Shown: piece by piece, positions 7,950 through 15,655 of the stretch
How positions within the stretch are numbered: position 1 is the first letter of the stretch
Layout of the letters: each line of letters begins with the position of its first letter
Source: Hippea jasoniae
GTDB taxonomy: Bacteria > Campylobacterota_A > Desulfurellia > Desulfurellales > Hippeaceae
Direction of reading: 5' to 3'
Assembly (NCBI RefSeq): GCF_000744435.1
Contig: NZ_JQLX01000011.1
Location: 62,001 to 126,000 of the forward strand
Length of the DNA: 64,000 nt
Program-made: the position numbers and the translations under genes
The notes under the pieces: model-generated
Database searches by the model: none
Seen by the model: the letters and a program-made list of their open reading frames with translations, nothing else
Told to the model about the DNA's origin: nothing

Positions 7950-8897
7950 CTAATTTTTTAACACTCCCAGTACCACAAATTGCCTTCCTATGCCAATTTT
8001 AGCAAACATCCTATAAATATCAGTTATATATTCTCTTCCGTATTTATACATATTTATTTCAAAAATTTTTCTTTTAAAATGGCATTCTCTTCCCTTTTTG
8101 TTATCTCCAACATAATTTATTCCACTCATCAAAAAAAATTCCATTGGAAATGTTGACAGAACTTCTACCACATTAAAACCTAATCTTTCCAGTAGTAATC
8201 TAATAGAATCAAAATCAAAATAATTTATATGATGTTTTGGCGCAACCCACCACGGCTCAAAACCAAAGTTTCTTCTTAAAATCTCTTGTAATGGATTATA
8301 ATCATTTGGAGCAACAACTAAAATAACTCCTTCTTTGTTTAACAATACTTTAACGCTTTCAAGCAATCCTATTGGGTCTGCCACATGCTCTAAAACATTA
8401 ATCATACATACAACATCAAATTTTTCATGTTTGCCTAAATATTTCTGATCAAAAGCTTTATTTATAACATTAACACCAAGACTCGTTGCATAATTGTAAG
8501 CAGCTACAGATGGTTCAAATCCAATAGTTTTCCAACCAAATTGATTACCGCATTTTAGAAAATATCCTGGCCCTGATCCTATCTCAAGAAGCTTTCGACT
8601 TTTAGTAGAAATATATTTTTCTATAAGATAATAATAATTTTTGTAAGTTTCATATATCCACTCTAAATCCTCTTCAACATTCTTAAAATACACGGGCTTC
8701 TCTTTTGTATAAAACTCTTCTTTATAAAACTGCTCAATTTCTCTACTTGTGGGAATAGGTATAATATGTTTAAAGCCACATTGCTCACATTCAATAACAT
8801 CATAACCTTCTTTTGAATCAATCACTACTCCTTTATGAAATTTGCCTCTTTCCTCATCAAGAAAATCTTTTATTATCTCCATCCAAGATTTCTCCAT
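7950..8897 (-). CDS. Class I SAM-dependent methyltransferase (Methyltransf_23 type)
   Basis: 315 residues. A short N-terminal piece has YDVIECEQCGFKHIIPIPT, like the truncated zinc-ribbon region of sugar C-methyltransferases, but with only one CxxC. The core carries motif I (LLEIGSGPGYFLKCG near residue 107) and FDVVCMINVLEHVADP near 155. The C-terminus contains PWWVAPKHHINYFDFDSIRL, typical of this group. Such enzymes often methylate lipids, quinones or sugars. Here it lies 11 bases downstream of the cytidylyltransferase fusion gene, so an activated sugar is a likely substrate (inference). Confidence 0.82.
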   Translation of the reverse strand: MEKSWMEIIKDFLDEERGKFHKGVVIDSKEGYDVIECEQCGFKHIIPIPTSREIEQFYKEEFYTKEKPVYFKNVEEDLEWIYETYKNYYYLIEKYISTKSRKLLEIGSGPGYFLKCGNQFGWKTIGFEPSVAAYNYATSLGVNVINKAFDQKYLGKHEKFDVVCMINVLEHVADPIGLLESVKVLLNKEGVILVVAPNDYNPLQEILRRNFGFEPWWVAPKHHINYFDFDSIRLLLERLGFNVVEVLSTFPMEFFLMSGINYVGDNKKGRECHFKRKIFEINMYKYGREYITDIYRMFAKIGIGRQFVVLGVLKN

Positions 8898-8907
8898 AAA
8901 ACAAGTT

Positions 8908-10443
8908 TTAATTAATTAACTTTACGATCTGCTCAACGATTTTCTCTGCCCCATTTCCAAGTTTTTTTCTGCTATCAGAAATACAAAAGAGATTAAACTT
9001 CTCAATTTCCATAACTTCATCTTTTCTTCTTGGAATAACAACTATAGGTGTATTCAAATATACTGCCTCATAACAAGAAATACCAAGGTGTAAAATAACA
9101 GTTGCAGCATTATTAACTTTTTCTACAAAATTTTCATCAAAGTCTTCTATAAACTCTACATTCTTCCAAAGATTTTTTATAATTTCCATTTTATCTTTAT
9201 CAATCCTTGCGATAACACCTTTTTTTTCATCTATTGGCTTAGGTCTTGAGTCAAGCACTTTTTTTCTTAAAACAACATGCTCTTCTCCCCACACAAGATT
9301 TTTAAGTTTCTCTCCTATATAATGAGCAGTAGGAATAATAATTAAATCGGAAATTTTAGCGCCTTCTGACAAATTATCTATAAACACTACAACTTTACTT
9401 TGCTGTTTTAGCGATAAAACCAAAGACTTATTAACAAATATCTGAGAATTTAAATCAAATATAACCGCATCAAATTCTTTAGATATATTTTTTACATTAT
9501 CTAAATTATTTATAACAAAACATCCAAAAAGATTTTTTTTACACAAATTTAAAGCTTCCTCGTCAAATACCGCAAATCTAACACCAAATCCCTTCTGTGT
9601 TAATACTCTACCTATTTCAAGCGATCTCATTAAATTGCCATACCCGTAATTTGAAACAGCACTAACTACCATTAATATATTATATGATTTATCATTCAAA
9701 TCCTTTTGTTTGACATTTTTGTTTATTTCCATTAATTGCGGTTTTTTTTCGAGCAACTCTATAGTATTTATCAAATTAAATTCCTTACCTATACTTTTCA
9801 GCTCCTGATAAACTGCATTCATAAATTCAAGATCCATAGGAGTATCAACAGAAATTCTATGATTCAATCTATAAAATATTTCATCATCTTCTATACAAAT
9901 AGTTTTAAATCTTTTAAACCTGTCTTTTTTAGTCTTTAAAACAGGAAAGTGATTTTCCCTTAATTGGGGTGTATCTGATAATTTATCTGCGAGTTCCCAA
10001 ACCTCTCTTTTTACCACACCAATTCCTTCATGAATAAGAGGTTTTTTTGATTGCTTCAGGCATGCTATGGAGTAGTCGGGGTTTGATTTCAACAAAGAAA
10101 CAAGCTTATCTATTGTTTTGGAGCACAACAACGGACAATCACCACTTCCAAGAACACATATATCAGCCCCAAACTGCCTTGCAGCCGATGCCAATCTACC
10201 AACAACATCATTTACCGAGCCATTATAAATATAAAGTCTTACATCTTCTTCTTTGCAAAACGAAATTAACTTATCATTTTCCTTTTCTTCTGGGGTACAA
10301 ATAACTATTTCATCTATTTCTTTGCAGCTTTTAAGTCTTTTTACAACCCATGAAAGCAAAGTTCTATCCCCTATGAGTTTAAGGTGTTTCTCTGGCAATC
10401 TTGATGAAGTTAATCTAACCGGCACAAAAGCTATTGTCTTCAC
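8908..10443 (-). CDS. SpsF-like cytidylyltransferase fused to a PseG-like domain
   Basis: 511 residues in two parts. Residues 1-230 are a nucleotidyltransferase of the SpsF/CMP-sugar synthetase type: AFVPVRLTSSRLPEKHLKLI at the N-terminus, VLGSGDCPLL near 97, HRISVDTPMD near 195. Residues 255-511 resemble PseG, the UDP-sugar hydrolase of pseudaminate synthesis, with NYGYGNLMRSLEIGRVL and LGISCYEAVYLNTPIVVIP. In PseG the GxGH loop provides the proposed catalytic histidine; here the matching residue is Asn270. The fusion could release and then activate the sugar, or the second half may have a glycosyltransferase role. GTG start, with AAGGA about nine bases upstream. Confidence 0.82.
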   Translation of the reverse strand: MKTIAFVPVRLTSSRLPEKHLKLIGDRTLLSWVVKRLKSCKEIDEIVICTPEEKENDKLISFCKEEDVRLYIYNGSVNDVVGRLASAARQFGADICVLGSGDCPLLCSKTIDKLVSLLKSNPDYSIACLKQSKKPLIHEGIGVVKREVWELADKLSDTPQLRENHFPVLKTKKDRFKRFKTICIEDDEIFYRLNHRISVDTPMDLEFMNAVYQELKSIGKEFNLINTIELLEKKPQLMEINKNVKQKDLNDKSYNILMVVSAVSNYGYGNLMRSLEIGRVLTQKGFGVRFAVFDEEALNLCKKNLFGCFVINNLDNVKNISKEFDAVIFDLNSQIFVNKSLVLSLKQQSKVVVFIDNLSEGAKISDLIIIPTAHYIGEKLKNLVWGEEHVVLRKKVLDSRPKPIDEKKGVIARIDKDKMEIIKNLWKNVEFIEDFDENFVEKVNNAATVILHLGISCYEAVYLNTPIVVIPRRKDEVMEIEKFNLFCISDSRKKLGNGAEKIVEQIVKLIN

Positions 10444-10549
10444 TTTGATAATTCCTTAAGAGTTTATGTTAAGCTTTCCTCTTTATAAATCCTACCTTCA
10501 TAAAAATATTCATTTCATAAATATAAGCAAACAAACAATTCATTATTAA

Positions 10550-11725
10550 TCATCCACACATCCTCTCAAACACATCAAATACAGCACTAATAACAAACTC
10601 TACATCTTTCTCATCCATCAAAGGAAAAATCGGCAGGGATAATTCCTGCCTGTAGAATGCTTCTGCTTCAGGGCACAAACCCTGTTTATATCCAAGCTTT
10701 TTATAAAAAGGCTGCAGATATATGGGAATATAGTGCACTTGAACACCGAGACCACTCTTTCTCAACGCTTTAAAAATCTCCTGCTTTTTCTCTGTGCAAT
10801 TCCCTTTTAATCTAATCGGATAAAGATGATAACTATTTAGCGCAAAATCTTTATTTTTTAAAACATTAAACCACTTATTTCCTTCAAATTTTGTATCATA
10901 AAAATTAGCTATCTCTCTCCTTTTTTTAACAAACCTTTCTAATTTTTTTAGCTGAGATAAACCCAATGCTGCCTGAAAATCCGTCATCTTGTAATTGAAA
11001 CCCAAAATCTGCATCTCATAATACCAATCACCATCACTTTTATTTTCAAAAAATCTTTTATCTTTTGTAATGCCACTATTTCTAAACATCTTAAGTTTAT
11101 TATATACATCTTCATAATTAGTCAGAACGGCACCACCCTCACCGGTTGTTATATGCTTTAAAGGATGAAAACTAAAAATCACAGCTGAAGACCTTTTGCA
11201 ATCACCAATCATTTTTCCTTTATATTTGCTGCCCAATGCATGGCATGCATCTTCAACAACAAACAAACCATATCTGTCTGCAATATTCCAAACAACATCC
11301 ATATCAACAGGATGACCACCGTAATGAACAACACTAATAAGTTTTGTTTTTGGATTTATATGCTTTTCTATTAAAGAAGCATCGATGCATCCTGTATCAC
11401 TATCTATATCAACAAAAACGGGTTTTGCCCCAAGATATAAACCCGCATTGGATGTAGCAACAAAACTTATCGGTGTCGTTATAAATTCATCGTTTTTGCC
11501 CAATGATAGGGCAAAATAGGCTCCATGTAAAGCAGATGTTCCACTATTGAAAACAACAGCATATTTTGCTCCAAATATTTCAGCAAGTGCTTTTTCAAAT
11601 TGTTCAATTTTCTCACCTTGCGTTATAATGTTTTCTTTAAGCACTTCAACAACATTTTTTATATCTTCTTCATCAATCCACTGCCTACTGTAAGGCAAAA
11701 ACCTATCCACCTTAATACACCACAT
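10550..11725 (-). CDS. pseC: UDP-4-amino-4,6-dideoxy-N-acetyl-beta-L-altrosamine transaminase
   Basis: 391 residues; PLP-dependent DegT/DnrJ/EryC1 family, second step of pseudaminic acid synthesis (glutamate-dependent amination of the PseB product). Seen: PYSRQWIDEEDIKNVVEVLK, the phosphate-binding VFNSGTSALHGAYFAL near residue 60, VEDACHALGSKYKG, and the PLP lysine in FSFHPLKHITTGEGGAVL near 185. It directly overlaps the pseB stop region. The start is uncertain. ATG 11725 has no clear SD. TTG 11698 lies eight bases after AAGGTGG and would give MPYSRQW, which matches the usual family N-terminus better. Confidence 0.9.
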   Translation of the reverse strand: MWCIKVDRFLPYSRQWIDEEDIKNVVEVLKENIITQGEKIEQFEKALAEIFGAKYAVVFNSGTSALHGAYFALSLGKNDEFITTPISFVATSNAGLYLGAKPVFVDIDSDTGCIDASLIEKHINPKTKLISVVHYGGHPVDMDVVWNIADRYGLFVVEDACHALGSKYKGKMIGDCKRSSAVIFSFHPLKHITTGEGGAVLTNYEDVYNKLKMFRNSGITKDKRFFENKSDGDWYYEMQILGFNYKMTDFQAALGLSQLKKLERFVKKRREIANFYDTKFEGNKWFNVLKNKDFALNSYHLYPIRLKGNCTEKKQEIFKALRKSGLGVQVHYIPIYLQPFYKKLGYKQGLCPEAEAFYRQELSLPIFPLMDEKDVEFVISAVFDVFERMCG

Positions 11726-12707
11726 CAATCTGTTTTAGCTGAGCTTTCAGATCTTCAATACTCAACCAGCATAAATTAGTATCAGATGAATACCTAAAAC
11801 CCTCTTTTACCTTTTTTCCGCCTTTTTTTAATCTCTTGGCAACGCTAAACCAGCTCATTGAAGGATAAATTATATAATGATCATCGTATTCAAATGTATT
11901 AACATCTCCCTCTGTAATCATAACCTCATGTAGCTTTTCTCCAGGTCTTATACCAACCTCTTTAAGTTTGCATTCAGGACATATAGCTTTTGCAAGATCA
12001 ACAATCTTAAATGATGGAATTTTTGAAACATAAATCTCTCCACCTTTAGCTTCATCAATGGCTCTCAAAACCATATCAACACCTTGCTTTAATGTTATCC
12101 AGAAGCGCGTCATTCTAAAATCTGTGATAGGTAAACTTTTTGATCCATTTTTAACAAGATTTAGAAAATATGGAATTACAGAGCCCCTGCTTCCAGCAAC
12201 ATTGCCATATCTAACAACACAAAAACATGTATCTTTTTTACCTACATAGGAATTTGCAGCAATAAACAATTTATCTGAAACAAGCTTGGTAGCTCCATAA
12301 AGGTTTATCGGGTTTACTGCTTTATCTGTTGAAAGTGCTATAACCTTTTTTACACCTTTATCGATAGCTGCATTTATAATGTTTTCAGCTCCACCGATGT
12401 TTGTTTTTACAGCCTCAATAGGATTATACTCCATCAAAGGCACATGTTTTAGTGCTGCTGCATGAACAACAATATCAACACCTTCAAAAGCCCTGTAAAG
12501 TCGTTCTTTATCTCTCACATCACCTATAAAAAATCTGAGTCTTTTTTGAAACTTTTCAAACTCCTTTTGCATTAAATATTGTTTATACTCATCACGAGAA
12601 TAGATAATTATCTTTTGCGGATTGTATTGCTCCAACAATATCTTAGTAAACTTTCTACCAAACGAACCGGTTCCTCCTGTAATTAGTATAACCCTACCAT
12701 CAACCAT
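11712..12707 (-). CDS. pseB: UDP-N-acetylglucosamine 4,6-dehydratase (inverting)
   Basis: About 331 residues; short-chain dehydrogenase family, first step of pseudaminate synthesis (dehydration and C5 inversion of UDP-GlcNAc). Seen: ILITGGTGSFGRKF, IIYSRDEYKQ, GDVRDKERLYRAF, AAALKHVPLMEYNP, the catalytic ALSTDKAVNPINLYGATK stretch, and VRYGNVAGSRGSVIP. The ATG at 12707 is preceded by GAGG with eight bases of spacing; upstream in-frame TTG and GTG codons are less likely. A sigma-70-like promoter lies just upstream. It opens the minus-strand sugar island. Confidence 0.95.
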   Translation of the reverse strand: MVDGRVILITGGTGSFGRKFTKILLEQYNPQKIIIYSRDEYKQYLMQKEFEKFQKRLRFFIGDVRDKERLYRAFEGVDIVVHAAALKHVPLMEYNPIEAVKTNIGGAENIINAAIDKGVKKVIALSTDKAVNPINLYGATKLVSDKLFIAANSYVGKKDTCFCVVRYGNVAGSRGSVIPYFLNLVKNGSKSLPITDFRMTRFWITLKQGVDMVLRAIDEAKGGEIYVSKIPSFKIVDLAKAICPECKLKEVGIRPGEKLHEVMITEGDVNTFEYDDHYIIYPSMSWFSVAKRLKKGGKKVKEGFRYSSDTNLCWLSIEDLKAQLKQIDVVY

Positions 12708-12739
12708 CACCAAATCCTCACTTAATTTTTTAAGATTAT

Positions 12740-12768
12740 ACTATACTCATAATCTTTAATACAAACAA
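12740..12768 (-). promoter_or_regulatory. Predicted sigma-70 promoter of the pseB-pseC island
   Basis: TTGTTT (12768-12763), 17-base spacer, TATAGT (12745-12740) on the minus strand, about 33 bases upstream of the pseB ATG. An overlapping TATAAT lies five bases further downstream. It was identified by eye. Confidence 0.5.
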
Positions 12769-12834
12769 AATTTATGATACCATTAAAGGAATAATGTTTG
12801 CTACAACTTCAAAAGAACAAAAACGGAGGCAAAA

Positions 12835-15630
12835 ATGGCTGAAAAACTATCCCCAAAAGAGCTCCTTGATTTCTTATATTCAGAGGATAAAGCAATAGAA
12901 GATTCTAATTGGTTCGAAAGGGTAAAAGATTGCAAGGATGACCCTGATATCGAGCTTAAAGATTCAAAACTATTCTACAAAGGCGTAATGTTAGACAAAG
13001 AAAATATTGAAATCCCAGAAAACATCAAACCCTATGATACAGTATTCTTGTTTGGCTTTGGTAATGGCGATTTTATAGAAAAGTTTAGAGAAAAATTCAA
13101 AAAAACCGTTCTTGTGATCTTCGAAACAAATCCATGCATAGTAAAAGCCACCCTATTACACAAGAATCTTTCAAAAATCGAGCAGGATAAAAAAACACTC
13201 CTTGCTCTTATAGATGAAGAAAATATGGAAAACCAGATAGAGGCAACAATAAGCATACTCCGCCAGAGGCTAAACTGGGGCAATGCAGCTTACTTTACAT
13301 GCCCTGGATATAATGAAGCCAAACTTAACTGGACTCAAAAAGCAGTTGATTTTCTTAAAAAACATATATCTGTCATTATCACAAACAGAAATACACTAAT
13401 GCAACACTCAAAAGATATTCAGGAAAATAACATAAAAAACCTCTCCAAATTTGCAACGGGCGGATTTGTAGAAAAATTGGATGGCATTTACAAAAACAAA
13501 CCAGCAGTTATCGTTGCAAGCGGACCATCACTATCAAAAAACATCCACTTACTTAAAGAGATAGAAAACAAAGTGATAATTATAGCAGCAGATAGTGCTA
13601 TATCAATTTTAAAAAGGTATGATATAGTACCTGATTTTGTATGTGGCGTTGATCATAAGTATGTCAACGAGATGAAATACACTGAAATCTTAAAAGAAAA
13701 AAAAGCAAGCGAAATTGTTTTTGCAGGTCAATCAGCCATATTCCATTCGATACCAAAACTATTCAAAACAACATATCTTGATTACGACAGCGATTCTTTT
13801 GTTGGTTTTTATGATAATATCATTGGAAAACATTCAAAAAAACAGCTTCCCGTCAACGCAGTTACCCATTTTGCTATAAAGGTTGCATATATCATCGGTT
13901 CAAATCCCATTATTTTTATAGGCCAGGATTGGGCATACTCAGGCGGAGCAGATCATGCCGCAGGCACCTCTGTGGAAGGAATAATACAGGATGATATTAT
14001 ATGGATAAAAGGAAATTATGAAAAGAAAGTGCCGACATCTTTTACGCTGCTTTCCGGTTTAAAAATAACAGAATCCATTGTAAGAGAGTTATCAAAAGAG
14101 GGATTTGAGTTTATCAACGCCACAGAAGGTGGTGCCTACATAAACGGTTGCAAACTAATGAGTTTAAAAGAGGCAACAGAACTCTATGCTAAAGAACCTA
14201 TAGAAAAACTAAATCTAAATAGCACTCATAACACAACTATGCTCCTTGAGATGTCAAAACAAACCCAGCAAATAATCAAAACATTAGAAAAAATCTACAA
14301 AGACTCAAAAAAAGCACTAACTATGGCTGAAGATGTATTAAAAAGGTGGCTAAAAACAAAAAATACCTCTTTAATCAGTAAAGATGTAGAAAAGATTAAT
14401 AAAATAAACGACGAAATTACCTATGACAAAACATTCCTATCGGCTGTTTTTCATTTTTATTTTAAAGAATTTTACGAGTTCAACTTAGAAGAAATCGACA
14501 TAGAAGGCCAGGACAACACAAAAAGAATCAAACAGGCTATAAAATACTTCAAACTCATAAGTTCAAAAACCACAGAAGTAAAAAAGCATCTCACAAAACT
14601 CTACAGACAACTAAAATTAGAAAAGGAATACAGACAAAACCCCAATCGCTTTTTAAAAAAAATCGACAACATTATAGAGTTGCTTGAGATTTATTACGAC
14701 TTTAAAAATATTTACGACGGCATAGATCTTGCAGATGAAGCTATAAAACTCTATCCAGAAAAAGCAGAGCTATACTACCTAAAAGGTAAGCTGTTAAGCC
14801 TCAATAGGTTTATGCATAAAGAGACTCTTGAAAACTTTCAAAAAGCTTTAGAGCTTAAACCTGATCTCAAAAAAGCTCTTTTTGATTACAATGTTGAAAA
14901 AAACATGGTTCTATCCCATCTTGTGCTTGCTAAAAAAGCAGCAGATGCTCAAAACTTTACAGAGGCAAAGATGCTTCTAAATAGAGCCCTTGATTACGAG
15001 CCAGACAACAAAGATCTTAAAAAATGGCTCAATGTTATTGAACAGATGAGCACAACCACAAAAAATATCAAAAAACAAAATATTCTGTTTGAACAACTTA
15101 AGCTAAACAATGAACTATTTGAACAATATTCAGAAGCAATAGAGTATGTTAAAAAGGAAGAGTTTGACAAAGCCTACGATATTTTGCTTTCTTTATATGA
15201 AAAAGCTGGAGCTTTCGGAGATATACCGTTTTTGCTTGGAAGCATCAGTATGGACAAAAACAAGCTTGATGATGCAGAAAAATACCTAAACGAAGCAGTA
15301 GAGCTTATACCGTATCAGGCACTTGTCTATATGGCTTTGGGCAAACTATACCTTTTAAAAGAGGAATATATAAAGGCAAAAGAAAACCTTGAAAAAGCCA
15401 TTCAGCTTAATCCAAATCTAAAACCCTCCATTCTTGACCATCTTGGCAATCTATATTATGAGTTTGAAGAGTATGAAAAGGCGTTTAGGGCATTTGAAGA
15501 ATACCTGCAATACTCAGATGACAAAATAAAAACACTTACAAAATTGGCTTTATGTTATAAAGAGATGGGAATGATAAAAGAGTATAACCAGCTAATGGAA
15601 AAACTCTCTCAAATTACAAAATCAAATTAA
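12835..15630 (+). CDS. Maf-type motility accessory glycosyltransferase (DUF115) with TPR tail
   Basis: 931 residues. The central DUF115/MptE-like domain is marked by PAVIVASGPSLSKNIHLL near residue 222, ADSAISILKRYDIVPDFVCG near 253, and IIFIGQDWAYSGGADHAAGT near 360. This is the hallmark of Maf proteins, which transfer nonulosonic acids to flagellin in the cytoplasm before export. From about residue 610 to the end there are tetratricopeptide repeats (KAELYYLKGKLLSLN, DALVYMALGKLYLL-like units), so it is longer than the more usual 600-700 residues. CGGAGG precedes the ATG. It is divergent from pseB and convergent with flagellin, which fits a dedicated flagellin glycosylation locus. Confidence 0.88.
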   Translation: MAEKLSPKELLDFLYSEDKAIEDSNWFERVKDCKDDPDIELKDSKLFYKGVMLDKENIEIPENIKPYDTVFLFGFGNGDFIEKFREKFKKTVLVIFETNPCIVKATLLHKNLSKIEQDKKTLLALIDEENMENQIEATISILRQRLNWGNAAYFTCPGYNEAKLNWTQKAVDFLKKHISVIITNRNTLMQHSKDIQENNIKNLSKFATGGFVEKLDGIYKNKPAVIVASGPSLSKNIHLLKEIENKVIIIAADSAISILKRYDIVPDFVCGVDHKYVNEMKYTEILKEKKASEIVFAGQSAIFHSIPKLFKTTYLDYDSDSFVGFYDNIIGKHSKKQLPVNAVTHFAIKVAYIIGSNPIIFIGQDWAYSGGADHAAGTSVEGIIQDDIIWIKGNYEKKVPTSFTLLSGLKITESIVRELSKEGFEFINATEGGAYINGCKLMSLKEATELYAKEPIEKLNLNSTHNTTMLLEMSKQTQQIIKTLEKIYKDSKKALTMAEDVLKRWLKTKNTSLISKDVEKINKINDEITYDKTFLSAVFHFYFKEFYEFNLEEIDIEGQDNTKRIKQAIKYFKLISSKTTEVKKHLTKLYRQLKLEKEYRQNPNRFLKKIDNIIELLEIYYDFKNIYDGIDLADEAIKLYPEKAELYYLKGKLLSLNRFMHKETLENFQKALELKPDLKKALFDYNVEKNMVLSHLVLAKKAADAQNFTEAKMLLNRALDYEPDNKDLKKWLNVIEQMSTTTKNIKKQNILFEQLKLNNELFEQYSEAIEYVKKEEFDKAYDILLSLYEKAGAFGDIPFLLGSISMDKNKLDDAEKYLNEAVELIPYQALVYMALGKLYLLKEEYIKAKENLEKAIQLNPNLKPSILDHLGNLYYEFEEYEKAFRAFEEYLQYSDDKIKTLTKLALCYKEMGMIKEYNQLMEKLSQITKSN

Positions 15631-15655
15631 GGGGGCTTTAAGCCCCCTGTTTTTT
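15631..15655 (+). terminator. Rho-independent terminator between maf-like gene and flagellin
   Basis: GGGGGC-TTTAA-GCCCCC stem-loop followed by TGTTTTTT on the plus strand, directly after the maf-like stop. The same hairpin can serve the converging flagellin transcript on the minus strand, though its U-tract is weak in that direction. Confidence 0.85.
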
